Shown: positions 31,501 to 39,199 of the stretch, piece after piece
Layout of the letters: the number at the start of each line of letters is the position of its first letter
Numbering within the stretch: position 1 is the first letter of the stretch
Source of the DNA: a virus
Virus record (IMG/VR): IMGVR_UViG_3300035698_011883
Location: 1 to 41,357 of that record
Strand: one strand, 5' to 3'
DNA: 41,357 nucleotides
Notes under the pieces: generated by a model
The model's database searches: none
Seen by the model: only the letters and a program-made list of their open reading frames with translations
What the model was told of the DNA's origin: nothing
Made by a program: the position numbers and the translations under genes

Positions 31501-32396
31501 ACGACGATTACGGTCCTGGTGATGCTGCTACGGAGGCTTTAGTTGGCGGTATAGCCATGATGACAGATTTGTTTACGCCTGAATTTATCAGTCAAGGCTT
31601 ACCTGAGTTTTTAGGTATCTTTGAGGGTGGTGCTGATGCAGCAAAAACGAGTAAGAATATGCAGAAGTATTTTGGTAAGCTTTCTGTAAACTTAGTTCCT
31701 TATGTCGGTATATACACTCGTAACTCACGTTTAATAGACCAGATGTCGAAAGGTTCGAGCAATGTTATGGAGATATCTTACGACGAGAGTGCGTTTTTGT
31801 CTGAGTGGAAGAGAGCGTTTCCTTTTGCTGATACAGACCTAAAGCCGCAAGTAGATGTGTTTGGTAACGACAGGGATAAAAATATTTTTGGAGGCGTTAA
31901 AGATGCTGACCTTCTCGAAGAGTACGAGCGTTTAGCTGAAAGTGGTTTTACTGATACTGATATAGATGGCGAGAGGAAGTCTATACTACTTGCTCCACCT
32001 AGGAGATCTATTAATAAAGATATTTTAGGTGAAGATATGCGAGTGTATAAAATGACTAACGACGAATTTTATAGATATCAGAAATATGCTGCTGGGGTAT
32101 ATGAAGACAAGGATGTCACACCTCCTTTTGGAATGTCATTTAAAGAGAAGTGGAGATCAGAGAAAGATGCTGGTTATCCTGAAGCTAAAATGATGTTCGG
32201 TTCTAATTCAGACGAGGCTGTTGTTGCGTATGTTAGATTCGTGCATAAGACATACAAGGATTTAGCTGGTTCTCTTATTAAGAGTGAACAGAACGTGATG
32301 GAAGGTACATACAAAGGTATGGACGAGAAATTCAAAAACAGAAGTATGATGTTGAAAGATAAACAGGCTGGACGCAGAGGGCCTAGACTTATGTAA
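28548..32396 (+). CDS. large internal virion protein (T7 gp16 position)
   Basis: A 1282-residue core protein. The N terminus is Pro/Gln/Glu-rich, with a short repeat (PEQPGLPEQPGLPEDE). Hydrophobic Gly/Ala-rich segments (GAGFVATGGGATVLKGVGLV, KLLGVAAEGAAKGAVADFML) at about 165-230 could cross membranes, and long helical regions follow. I do not see a lytic transglycosylase motif, unlike T7 gp16, so cell-wall opening during entry must come from elsewhere. As the largest core protein it should form the ejection tube across the inner membrane. Confidence 0.75.
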   Translation: MQDPNDFSTADEKAQVEIPKTQEAPGMPEQPGLPEQPGLPEDEKIKTNVTAVATLDSPLNTGLPKLPSDKADKIAPEDRDGFTVDVGKALFRGGARAVEDIKNTLGWVGGSLANKVFWPLLKEVTGIELETNTEPSSAISDFVGTSQTGTGKFVEEAARFGAGFVATGGGATVLKGVGLVRYAPNFLFKSTLRTPQVLAARATAFANGTAGKLLGVAAEGAAKGAVADFMLTNEEDELLTDMFLNTGPATRDTTLEYFASGEVDEDDEEFSLLRRKLQAAGEGIVLGAVFNVALDQLLIPLARGIKTKGLLGYAVKTPEEQAAIKLAKETAKGKDPIVGKLFEGEVVVKVKKPDGTEIYVKESQVATGGKVDSDVEGIDLKELKKLFPEDEQFRIDEIQDQLNFRKNIERKIDGSVKTMQKQAAQLGENGVEVMSSVGLRAVARLKNLMSMNDAEIRKVIKDNYADTADFVNYKEYLKEDLTMEELSKIGKKLGMKDAGDVEKLFPGVSPQQIAFRFFRAQEAFKAHAEVLKEIVSDPENPLLLNLAKDTGDIMGEMLADFTNAGRKQGQGLNFYGAFQRQLYSEQYQAFQMARLKGVDLTGILVRANAYNGLTEGQKRFIQLSGGSKLNEMLYSVYVSNLLVGTTTHVINAVSTTFSSFHKIMGRGAVSGFSKDLASRRGAQQYLKKMVSLGNFYDSVKQAGHTFRQGPPAHLMTPGDLQKATDFRIFRQMANDMTNQDSWMVKHLGLADKITSVPGRVLNSADIFFRNMTYNAAVADTITAKMTREGISEVDIQKVLKGVGNKEFPDDLPINFEEMFDNVLKETKEVTFTMDSNDTMKAVERFIDKIDVGGFKPLKFVMPFHRIGSNLVRYHIQNTPGLNRLSPTVSKIFEEGTQEAQERKMGELLATSSMMLTGGMMLGEGVLTGKGPSDPTERSQLIAGGWRPYSMKIPGLGYIELKKLGPVGAFFQMGGQIVELMENVNDDDYGPGDAATEALVGGIAMMTDLFTPEFISQGLPEFLGIFEGGADAAKTSKNMQKYFGKLSVNLVPYVGIYTRNSRLIDQMSKGSSNVMEISYDESAFLSEWKRAFPFADTDLKPQVDVFGNDRDKNIFGGVKDADLLEEYERLAESGFTDTDIDGERKSILLAPPRRSINKDILGEDMRVYKMTNDEFYRYQKYAAGVYEDKDVTPPFGMSFKEKWRSEKDAGYPEAKMMFGSNSDEAVVAYVRFVHKTYKDLAGSLIKSEQNVMEGTYKGMDEKFKNRSMMLKDKQAGRRGPRLM

Positions 32397-32410
32397 TGCG
32401 CACAATCTTG

Positions 32411-32425
32411 CGTATAATAATACGT
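32411..32425 (+). promoter_or_regulatory. palindrome with TATAAT before first tail fibre gene
   Basis: CGTAT-AATA-ATACG is a perfect 5-bp inverted repeat containing TATAAT (32413-32418), 25-30 nt before the fibre start. The -35 region is poor. It may be a weak promoter or a leader hairpin. Confidence 0.3.
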
Positions 32426-32442
32426 AAGGAAAGGGGATTTTT

Positions 32443-33750
32443 GTGTCTACAACAAATGAGATTTCAAAAAATGATATAGTTGTAGGTAATGGTGTTCTCA
32501 CCATTATACCTTTTCAATTTAATTGGAATCATTTTGATAGTAATATTGAAATAGTAGTAACTACTATTAACACTGCTACTTTGGTGCAGACAGTATTAGC
32601 GGTAATTACCGATTACAGTATTGTAGTTGAGGACCCATTTTTAAGTATAACTTCACCAAGCATTGTACTAGTAGTTCCTTTACCTACAGGTACAAACTTA
32701 CTTATTGAAAGACGTATTTTGAACTTACAGAGTTTAGATTACAATACGAGTAGACCCTTTCCTGCTACTACTCATGAGCGTTTAGTTGACAGAATTTATA
32801 TGAGTTTGTCAGAGCTAAAAAATAAGTTAGCAAGGGTTCCACAGTTTGATACTTTCGCAGCAGGTATAACTCACGCTGCATTGCCAGCACCAGCAGACGG
32901 TATGTATTTAGCTTGGGATGGCCTTACAGGTAAACTAAAGAATACTGGGACTACTATAGACGCAATTTTCTTAACTGCTACGGGTATGACCTTTAGTACA
33001 GCGACATCAACTTTAACATCAACGAACGTGCAAGCTGCGATTGATGAAGCGGATGTTAAAATTGAAACTAACAGAACAAACATTGCTACGAACGTAACAA
33101 ATATCGCTACGAACGTAACGAACATCGCAACAAACGTAACGAACATTGCAACAAACGTAACAGACATTACGGCTTTAACAGCGATAGTTAATTCATTATT
33201 CCCTATCGGGAAAATAGATATGACTATATCTTTGGTAGCGCCAAACCCTTTGAACTGGTTGAGACTTAGTGGTGGCGGTGCTCAGACTTTTTCAAAAACA
33301 GGGGCGTACGCAAATTTATTTAATCACTTGAATGGCCTAGGATTTTTTGCACCTGCATCTCATGATATATTTACAGAGTCAGGCGCAGATTTTACTATCG
33401 CAGATTTTGCCGCTTTATCACCAAGAGGGACTGGAAGTAGTGTTGTCTTAGGCAACACAAAGTTTGGACCTTCACTGGCTTCTGTACAAGAAGATCAAAT
33501 GCAGAGAATTACTGGGCGTGCTGATATTGATGCCGCACGTTCTTTTAGTAGCAATAGTGGCTCTGCGGCAGGTGTGATGACTCTTACTAGTTCTGCTAAT
33601 GCGGGTCGAGTTGCTGGCACCATCAATAATGGGACACCGCTAGCGATATCTTTTAACTCCTCTGACTCCCCTAACGCGAGAGTATCAGGAACGACAGATG
33701 GTGAAACTCGTATCAACGCTTTTGGTGTTCATTACTGGATTAGGTTTTAA
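32443..33750 (+). CDS. tail fibre protein with T7-type anchor and collar-like tip
   Basis: A 435-residue protein starting at GTG 32443 with AAGGGG upstream. Residues 1-130 match the T7 gp17 N-terminal anchor (NGVLTIIPFQFNW, PLPTGTNLLIERRI, NTSRPFPA, DRIYMSLSELKNKL). A trimeric shaft follows, with four copies of NIATNVT at about 213-240. The C terminus begins FPIGKIDMTISLVAPNPLNW and resembles tail-collar or receptor-tip domains (GWL-type start, 'LFNHLNGLG', 'ADFAALSPRG', ending 'NAFGVHYWIRF'). It binds the tail by the anchor and the host by the tip. The next gene has the same anchor. Confidence 0.88.
   Translation: MSTTNEISKNDIVVGNGVLTIIPFQFNWNHFDSNIEIVVTTINTATLVQTVLAVITDYSIVVEDPFLSITSPSIVLVVPLPTGTNLLIERRILNLQSLDYNTSRPFPATTHERLVDRIYMSLSELKNKLARVPQFDTFAAGITHAALPAPADGMYLAWDGLTGKLKNTGTTIDAIFLTATGMTFSTATSTLTSTNVQAAIDEADVKIETNRTNIATNVTNIATNVTNIATNVTNIATNVTDITALTAIVNSLFPIGKIDMTISLVAPNPLNWLRLSGGGAQTFSKTGAYANLFNHLNGLGFFAPASHDIFTESGADFTIADFAALSPRGTGSSVVLGNTKFGPSLASVQEDQMQRITGRADIDAARSFSSNSGSAAGVMTLTSSANAGRVAGTINNGTPLAISFNSSDSPNARVSGTTDGETRINAFGVHYWIRF
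33079..33162 (+). repeat. four tandem 21-bp repeats in fibre shaft
   Basis: Four in-frame copies of a 21-bp unit encode NIATNVT four times. The codons vary at third positions (GCT/GCA, AAC/AAT, ACG/ACA), so the protein repeat has been kept by selection. Seven-residue periodicity fits a trimeric coiled coil or beta-helical stalk. Confidence 0.85.
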
Positions 33751-33763
33751 AGGAAATTAAATT

Positions 33764-35998
33764 ATGGCTACAACAAATGAAATTGCAAGAAACGTAATAG
33801 TTGTTGGTAATGGTATCGTCACTACTATCGCTTTTCAGTTTAATTACCTACAAGGTGACCCGAACGTAGAGATAGTAGTTACCAAGAAAGATACCACAAC
33901 TTTAATTGAGACAGTTTTAGTTTTAAACACTAATTACATTATCTCAGGTAGCTCAATTATTTTAAGTGTACCTTTACCTACAGGCACTAACCTACTTATC
34001 GAGAGAAGAACAAGAGGTCTTCAGGTTTTAGATTATGAGACATCACGACCATTTCCTGCTGAAGTTACAGAGGATAGCTCTGACCGTATTTACTTTCTTC
34101 TATGTGAACTTAGGTCTGTACTAACTAGAGCTGCTTTTGTAGGTAAGTTTGAGGACCCGAACTTAAGAGTGAATTTACCGACTCCAGTGAATGGTCAATA
34201 TCTAGCATGGGACGGAATCGGTGGTAACATAAAAAATGCCAACACAACAATAGATCCATTGTTACTGACTTCAGTTGACATGACATTTGATAATACAACT
34301 TCAACTTTAGCGTCTGCAAACGTGCAATCAGCTATTGATGAATTAGACGTTAAAGTTGAAGCGAACGAGCTAACACTACTTAGCAAAGTTGAGACGTCAT
34401 CTAACTCAGGCGCAGGTCAGGGATTAGCCTTACCAAAAGTAGGTGTGGACTTACCTTTTAAATCTATAGCCTCACAGACAGAACTTTTAGATGTCATAGC
34501 TACACCTACAGAAGTAAGATTTGATTTACCTACAGAGGGTGACGGCTTCGGGGATGTTGTAACTTTAAAGAGAATTGTAACTACAGGGGCATGGGCTTAT
34601 CAGACTGTTGTTGAAAAGAATAACTGGAGTATAGCTTTCGGTGACGGTGTGTTTGTTGCAGTTTCTAATGGCGGCACGAATAGATGTATGCGCTCTACAG
34701 ATCTTGGTCTTACCTGGGCCGCTGTAGTTATTCCTGTTCAGGATTATCTTACTCTTACTTTTGGTAGTGGTGTTTTCATAGCCGTAGCAAATAGTGGGAC
34801 TACACAGATTACAAGATCTACAGACTTAGGTTTAACATGGTCTACAGTTGTGACGACTAACTTGGCCTTTGCACAAATTGTGTTTAACAAGGAAGTAAAC
34901 AATTTTTATACAAGACATGCAGGGGTAGTAAGAGTTAGTGATGACTTAGGTCTCACATGGTCGGCTTTCACTACTACATTCTCAGCGACGAGCATTACTA
35001 CAGGGAAGGGTTTACTTCTATGCTTTAGGGCTAATAACGTAGAAGTTTTTGATTTAGTAAATGGTACACCAAGCTTTTCTGTCGTAACATCGGGAACCCT
35101 TAGTAATTGTTTTTATGGGAATGGGATTTTTGTAGCAAATAACTTCGGCAGTATTTCCACATCACCTGATGGGATTAACTGGACATTTAGAGCTTTCTTT
35201 ACACTTACTGGTTTTGATCAGGGCGTTTACGGTAATGGTCTTTTTGTAATGATGCGTGATGAGGATGCAGTAAGATGCGTAGTAAGTAGGGACGGCATAA
35301 CCTGGACCTCACTATCTATAGCAGCGACGACTTGGAAGACAATCGCTTTTGGTGAAGGTGTGTTTGTAAGTTTACCGAACACTGGTGCAGCCACAGAGTA
35401 CAGTGCAAGGTTAGTTCCTACTGTTGTAAAAGAATTAGGGACATCTACCAGGGAAGGTATTCAACTGCGTGGTCCTATCTTTTGTGTTGCAAGTCAAAGA
35501 ACTACAAACGGCACTGGCTCTAGTCAAGATATCCCTGCGGATGACGGTCAGTTTGTTGTTGGAGGCGCTTCTCGTTATAGAAGACTAAACAATTTTTGGG
35601 TATCAAAAGATTCGTCTGACTATTTTAGTTTTGTTGATTCAAATACAGAAACCGCAGGAATTGTAATAAATAAAACAGGTAACTATAGACTGGAATATGT
35701 TGGTAGTGTATCTCGAACAGGGCTTGTTACTAAAGAGGTAATAAGAGAAAGAACGGCTGTAGCTGATCTTAGAGTAGCACATTCTAAAACTATCCTTTCA
35801 ACAACGGGTGGGGCTATCGCCTCTGAAACGTCAATAAGTTGTGCAGGTGTAGCTCAACTAAACGCAGGAGATAAGGTTCGTGTGCGGAGCTTTTTAGTTA
35901 CGAAAACAGGTAACGTAGCTTACGGAAATATTTTTGTAGCGGATGGACAATCTTTGGATTTTTGTACGTTAACTATATCTTTAATAGAGGACCTGTAA
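33764..35998 (+). CDS. second tail fibre / receptor-binding protein with Asp-box repeats
   Basis: A 744-residue protein. Residues 1-130 repeat the anchor of the preceding fibre (TTNEIARNVIVVGNG, FQFNY, PLPTGTNLLIERRTRG, TSRPFPA). A middle region of about 270-540 contains five Asp-box or related motifs: STDLGLTW near 311 and 352, SDDLGLTW near 391, SPDGINW near 466 and SRDGITW near 507. Between them are repeated 'FG-x-G-VF-VAV-x-N' strands, a pattern of sialidase-like beta-propellers. The C terminus is beta-rich. The propeller would bind or cleave a surface glycan; no sialidase catalytic residues can be assigned. AAAGGA precedes the start. Confidence 0.85.
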   Translation: MATTNEIARNVIVVGNGIVTTIAFQFNYLQGDPNVEIVVTKKDTTTLIETVLVLNTNYIISGSSIILSVPLPTGTNLLIERRTRGLQVLDYETSRPFPAEVTEDSSDRIYFLLCELRSVLTRAAFVGKFEDPNLRVNLPTPVNGQYLAWDGIGGNIKNANTTIDPLLLTSVDMTFDNTTSTLASANVQSAIDELDVKVEANELTLLSKVETSSNSGAGQGLALPKVGVDLPFKSIASQTELLDVIATPTEVRFDLPTEGDGFGDVVTLKRIVTTGAWAYQTVVEKNNWSIAFGDGVFVAVSNGGTNRCMRSTDLGLTWAAVVIPVQDYLTLTFGSGVFIAVANSGTTQITRSTDLGLTWSTVVTTNLAFAQIVFNKEVNNFYTRHAGVVRVSDDLGLTWSAFTTTFSATSITTGKGLLLCFRANNVEVFDLVNGTPSFSVVTSGTLSNCFYGNGIFVANNFGSISTSPDGINWTFRAFFTLTGFDQGVYGNGLFVMMRDEDAVRCVVSRDGITWTSLSIAATTWKTIAFGEGVFVSLPNTGAATEYSARLVPTVVKELGTSTREGIQLRGPIFCVASQRTTNGTGSSQDIPADDGQFVVGGASRYRRLNNFWVSKDSSDYFSFVDSNTETAGIVINKTGNYRLEYVGSVSRTGLVTKEVIRERTAVADLRVAHSKTILSTTGGAIASETSISCAGVAQLNAGDKVRVRSFLVTKTGNVAYGNIFVADGQSLDFCTLTISLIEDL

Positions 35999-36001
35999 AC
36001 T

Positions 36002-36271
36002 ATGAAAGCTTTATTCGCAAAGTATTTTTCAGAATGGGTAGGTTCACACAAAGTAAGTCTAGGTTTAGTTGTTGGTGCTTTAGTTGTTCTAACGCCAAGC
36101 TACAATAATTATTTACAGTTAATTCATCAAGTTGAAGCACATGAAAAAAGATTTAATAGACTAGAAATAATTGATACCAAACTAAATCTTATCATGATTG
36201 AATTGGGAATAACTAAATTTAGAATTGAGAGCATAGAGAAAAGAAACTATACAAAACCAAAAGGGGAATAG
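36002..36271 (+). CDS. small membrane protein with coiled coil (holin or inner-spanin candidate)
   Basis: An 89-residue protein with one membrane segment at about 18-37 (SLGLVVGALVVLTPSYNNYL), followed by a charged helix (IHQVEAHEKRFNRLEIIDTK and onward). GAGG precedes ATG 36002. First gene after the fibres and part of the run leading to the endolysin. Topology (N-terminal anchor, long periplasmic helix) fits an inner-membrane spanin; a holin is also possible. Confidence 0.6.
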   Translation: MKALFAKYFSEWVGSHKVSLGLVVGALVVLTPSYNNYLQLIHQVEAHEKRFNRLEIIDTKLNLIMIELGITKFRIESIEKRNYTKPKGE

Positions 36272-36272
36272 C

Positions 36273-36527
36273 ATGGAATTTAAAGACGCATACAAGCAAG
36301 CATTTAAAGAAGAAGTTCAATCATTAGTGGATGCAGGTAAAATTACTTTACTTAATTCATTGGAAGATTCAGTGTCAGATTTAGCCGATGCTCTAGCAAA
36401 AGCTATTGAGAAAGGTGCTTTGCTTTCTGATACAAAAATTGATGATATGGCGGTGCCAGCTTTTCTTCCGTACTTAAAATCAATTATCGACAAACAGATT
36501 GATAAAATTGACGGCGAAGTCGGGTAA
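36273..36527 (+). CDS. small late protein (84 aa), lysis region
   Basis: Starts 1 nt after the previous gene, with AAGGGG upstream of ATG 36273. Helical and acidic (SVSDLADALAKAIEKGALLS, VPAFLPYLKSIIDKQIDKID). Similar small proteins, ending in 'DKIDGEVG'-like tails, are often found beside phage endolysins, but their role is unknown to me. Confidence 0.65.
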   Translation: MEFKDAYKQAFKEEVQSLVDAGKITLLNSLEDSVSDLADALAKAIEKGALLSDTKIDDMAVPAFLPYLKSIIDKQIDKIDGEVG

Positions 36528-36528
36528 C

Positions 36529-36909
36529 TTGAAAGAAAAAAAAGCTGCTAGAGCCATCTTAAAAAAGATTGTCTCTAGCATTTTCGAAGTGGCATTAAAA
36601 AACTCAAGTTCGAAAGTTCTTGGGTTTTTACTTACTGGCGTCCCTTCAATAATTATAATGGCCATTGCGATAAAAGCTTTAGAAGGGCTTGCCACGATAG
36701 GTGTGCAGCTAACAATGAATCAGATATTTTTTAATCAAGTCGATGAATTAGTTAAAAAAGATTTACACTTCTATAGCTACTCAATAAATGAAGCGTATGA
36801 AGTCGTATTTTCTAAAGATGATATTACAGACAAAAAGAAAGACGAAGTCATCAAACAAATTAAAGATGCCACAGACAGGTTAGTTTCAATGAAGGAATAT
36901 GTCTCATGA
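36529..36909 (+). CDS. membrane protein in lysis region (holin candidate), TTG start
   Basis: A 126-residue protein read from TTG 36529, one base after the previous stop; no ATG is available near the 5' end. The basic N terminus (KEKKAARAILKKIV) is followed by a hydrophobic stretch at about 30-60 (VLGFLLTGVPSIIIMAIAIK, then ALEGLATIGVQL) that could form one or two membrane segments. The tail is charged. Its place two genes before the endolysin makes it a holin candidate. Its stop overlaps the next start (ATGA). The TTG start predicts low expression. Confidence 0.6.
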   Translation: MKEKKAARAILKKIVSSIFEVALKNSSSKVLGFLLTGVPSIIIMAIAIKALEGLATIGVQLTMNQIFFNQVDELVKKDLHFYSYSINEAYEVVFSKDDITDKKKDEVIKQIKDATDRLVSMKEYVS

Positions 36910-37250
36910 GTGAATATCAGATATTCTCACTAAAAGTAATGATAGCTTTTTTTGTACTCCTTGCCATTTTCGGGTGCGCATCTATTCCAGACATTAAATT
37001 TGTTAAGCCTTTGCCTTGGGACAGAGGTGCGTATGAGACCTCTACTTTATCAGAGCACAAGAGAACATATTCACAGACAGAATGGGATGACATTTCATGG
37101 CGTTACTTATGTATTAGTCCAGAAGAGTACGCAAAGCTTAAGGCAAGCCAAATTAAGATGTGTAAAGCCGCAGGGCCAAGGTGCTCAAATAGTTTAGATA
37201 AGATAGATAAAACAAACAAAATTTTAGACAAAATAATGTTGGGGTTCTAA
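36906..37250 (+). CDS. putative lipoprotein (outer-spanin-like)
   Basis: A 114-residue precursor. Residues 8-24 are hydrophobic (SLKVMIAFFVLLAIFGC), ending in a lipobox-like Cys 24. The mature part contains WDDISWRYLCISPEEYAKLK and a helical end with further cysteines. Small lipoproteins with a 'CISPE-x-Y' motif are common in phage lysis regions. It could be the outer-membrane spanin, working with the 36002 gene product to disrupt the outer membrane. It lacks the proline-rich stretch of classical outer spanins. Confidence 0.6.
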   Translation: MSEYQIFSLKVMIAFFVLLAIFGCASIPDIKFVKPLPWDRGAYETSTLSEHKRTYSQTEWDDISWRYLCISPEEYAKLKASQIKMCKAAGPRCSNSLDKIDKTNKILDKIMLGF

Positions 37251-38129
37251 ATGGATTTACTAGAAAAAATAATTTTGTTTATAGAAAAGTTATTTTCAAC
37301 TCCTAATTCAGCGACGATACAAGGTCGGTGGAATATAACTTATATCCCACAACTTGGGGATAAATCGGATAACACGAAAGTGTTACAGATGGCATTAAAC
37401 GGACATAACTTCGGTATGCTAAAGGTAGACGGCAGCTTTGGGCCTTCAACTCTAAGAGTAGTTAAGGCTTTTCAGCGATATAAAGGCTTAAATGGAAGTG
37501 GGGTTTTAGGCGTTAAAACTATAACTTACTTAGGTTTAACTTTAAGTGAAACTCCAAAGCCGAAGCCAAAGCCTTCAAAGGCGAAAGCTCCTTGGTTTGC
37601 ATATCTAAAAAAGCACGAAGGTAAGAAAGAGACTGATGAACAGTTTCAAAGTTACATGAACAAATACTGGGTGCTTACTGGCCTACCTAATTTCAAAGGT
37701 CTAGTGGGTTCGCCTCGTGCATGGTGCGGCATCTTTGTAGTATCAGGTTTAGTTTATGCAGGCTATGTGTTTCCAGTAAATTCATTTAGAGCAAAGAGCT
37801 GGGATAATTTTGGTCATGCTATATTATGGAAGCAAGATGGTATTCCAATGGCAGCTTTTGTAAGATCAAATAGTAAAGGTGATTGCAATTCAGCGAGTAA
37901 CAACCATATCAATGTTGCGAACGGAAGTTGTACTGCAAAAACTTTAGCTAAGCCTGGGGCTACTTACGCAGGGTACGGTGGTAACCAGGCTAACAAAGCT
38001 AAGGTCTCTATATATAAGGTTTTAACGATATGTTATGTGGGCTGGCCGAAAGAAGAAGCAAAGCCTGGCAAGGTTTTGAAAGACAATAACTGTTCAGGTT
38101 TAGGGCCTACGGATGAATCTACAAGGTAA
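37251..38129 (+). CDS. endolysin: peptidoglycan-binding domain plus cysteine peptidase/amidase
   Basis: A 292-residue lysis enzyme. Residues 35-100 are a PG_binding_1 domain (DNTKVLQMALNGHNFGMLKV, then DGSFGPSTLRVVKAFQRYKG). A KPKPKPS linker is next. The catalytic domain of about 115-265 resembles TIGR02594-type (CHAP-related) peptidases, with PWFAYLKKHEGKKE, a nucleophile Cys in RAWCGIFV at about 159, and a His in NNHINVANG at about 219. There is no signal peptide, so release needs a holin. GGGG precedes ATG 37251. Its stop abuts the convergent gene's stop. Confidence 0.85.
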   Translation: MDLLEKIILFIEKLFSTPNSATIQGRWNITYIPQLGDKSDNTKVLQMALNGHNFGMLKVDGSFGPSTLRVVKAFQRYKGLNGSGVLGVKTITYLGLTLSETPKPKPKPSKAKAPWFAYLKKHEGKKETDEQFQSYMNKYWVLTGLPNFKGLVGSPRAWCGIFVVSGLVYAGYVFPVNSFRAKSWDNFGHAILWKQDGIPMAAFVRSNSKGDCNSASNNHINVANGSCTAKTLAKPGATYAGYGGNQANKAKVSIYKVLTICYVGWPKEEAKPGKVLKDNNCSGLGPTDESTR

Positions 38130-38426
38130 TTAGTTTTTAATCTTTAGCAATTCCATACAATCAAAAGTTACGTCTATACGAGCTGTAACCAAATATTGCT
38201 TTCCATCTTTAGTAATTACAACATCGCAAATATCGTTCGGGTCACCATTGTCGCTATCATATTTTTTTTCACAAAGTTTTTCAGCAGCTTTTTCTTCAGT
38301 CAATGCCCAGACTTCTTTAAACTCTTCATCATGATAATCTTCGATTCGAAGCTCAAACATTTCGCATCTACAAGGTGCGCCTGTACGACTAAAGTTGTAT
38401 TCACCGCACCTTACACAGTTAGTCAT
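38130..38426 (-). CDS. small zinc-ribbon-like protein
   Basis: A 98-residue protein from ATG 38426; the longer frame to 38453 overlaps the neighbour more. The N terminus has CVRC and then CRC (C-x2-C, about 13 residues, C-x-C), a possible zinc site. The rest is acidic with a beta-rich end (DVVITKDGKQYLVTARIDVT). Last gene of the right-end leftward group, with its stop directly against that of the endolysin gene. No family recognised. Confidence 0.65.
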   Translation of the reverse strand: MTNCVRCGEYNFSRTGAPCRCEMFELRIEDYHDEEFKEVWALTEEKAAEKLCEKKYDSDNGDPNDICDVVITKDGKQYLVTARIDVTFDCMELLKIKN

Positions 38427-38601
38427 AAGCTTCAAATTCCCTTTCAATAGCAAGGTTTAAATAGTCTAAAATCAATTTTAATTTATTTTTATCTAAAAGA
38501 GATTTATCGGATCTTTGGATAAAAGTATGAATTAGTACGGCAATTTCTTGTGCAGGGAGCGAAGTCAAATTTTTATGAAGTCTATCAACATCAACGCTCA
38601 T
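38419..38601 (-). CDS. small helical protein (60 aa)
   Basis: ATGA overlap with the upstream gene and an 8-nt overlap with the downstream gene; GAGGAA upstream. Helical throughout (SLPAQEIAVLIHTFIQRSDK, KLKLILDYLNLAIEREFEAY). No family recognised. Confidence 0.6.
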   Translation of the reverse strand: MSVDVDRLHKNLTSLPAQEIAVLIHTFIQRSDKSLLDKNKLKLILDYLNLAIEREFEAYD

Positions 38602-38903
38602 TTCATTTCCTCTACTTTTTTTAAAGCTTCTTTGGCTTCTTTAACGCATCTTAAAAGATTAAAGAAGTTAGCGTTGTTCGACTCATTGTCATAAATATTA
38701 TCTAAAACTATCGTGTGAGCGTTCCAAACAAGCGCAGCATGCATCAACTCAATCAGTGGCCAAAGAATTTCAAAGCACTCGTGAGAGCCATAACGATAAC
38801 CCCTCAACAGGTCTTTATTTTCCGCTCCCATAACTCCCATTCTTTTTAGTAATTTTCTATCTAACCACAAAGGTATTGGTTCGTACTTTTTTCCTTCGTT
38901 CAT
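38598..38903 (-). CDS. hypothetical protein, paralogue of upstream neighbour
   Basis: A 101-residue helical protein. The core 'YGSHECFEILWPLIELMHAAL' and tail 'CVKEAKEALKKVEEMK' align with the next gene upstream ('FGFDQCFEILAPQIKVMKETL', 'IFVANKALKEVETME'), so the pair comes from tandem duplication. ATGA overlaps join it to both neighbours. Function unknown. Confidence 0.7.
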   Translation of the reverse strand: MNEGKKYEPIPLWLDRKLLKRMGVMGAENKDLLRGYRYGSHECFEILWPLIELMHAALVWNAHTIVLDNIYDNESNNANFFNLLRCVKEAKEALKKVEEMK

Positions 38904-39199
38904 TCCATTGTCTCCACTTCTTTTAAAGCTTTGTTGGCAACAAAGATTGCAAGTTGAATATTGCTTAAGTTTAGTTCGAAATTATCTTCTTCTTCATCAT
39001 ATTCCCAACCTTTCTTTTTAGCGATATATTCTAAAGTTTCTTTCATGACTTTAATTTGCGGCGCAAGGATTTCAAAGCATTGATCAAACCCAAATGAAAT
39101 GCTGTCGTTTACAAGATTTATTTGTACATCATTACTATCTAGAAAAAGTTTTTCACATTTTGCTTGTAACCACTCTGGCATTTTTTTTTCTTGATTCAT
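38900..39199 (-). CDS. hypothetical protein, paralogue of downstream neighbour
   Basis: A 99-residue protein sharing the FEIL-x-P-x-I core and the EALKKVE-type end with the 38598-38903 product. ATG 39199 has a strong AGAGGAG site 7 nt upstream. It overlaps the upstream gene by 47 nt, spanning a run of nine A (minus strand), where slippage could occur. Function unknown. Confidence 0.7.
   Translation of the reverse strand: MNQEKKMPEWLQAKCEKLFLDSNDVQINLVNDSISFGFDQCFEILAPQIKVMKETLEYIAKKKGWEYDEEEDNFELNLSNIQLAIFVANKALKEVETME

Noticed and set aside
32871-33167. 98-codon minus-strand frame opposite the fibre repeats
   Set aside because: The peptide is a mirror of the 21-bp repeats (TFVAMFV repeated) and lies fully inside the fibre gene.
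36480-36695. 71-codon minus-strand frame in the lysis region
   Set aside because: It is a shadow of the holin-candidate gene with no ribosome binding site.
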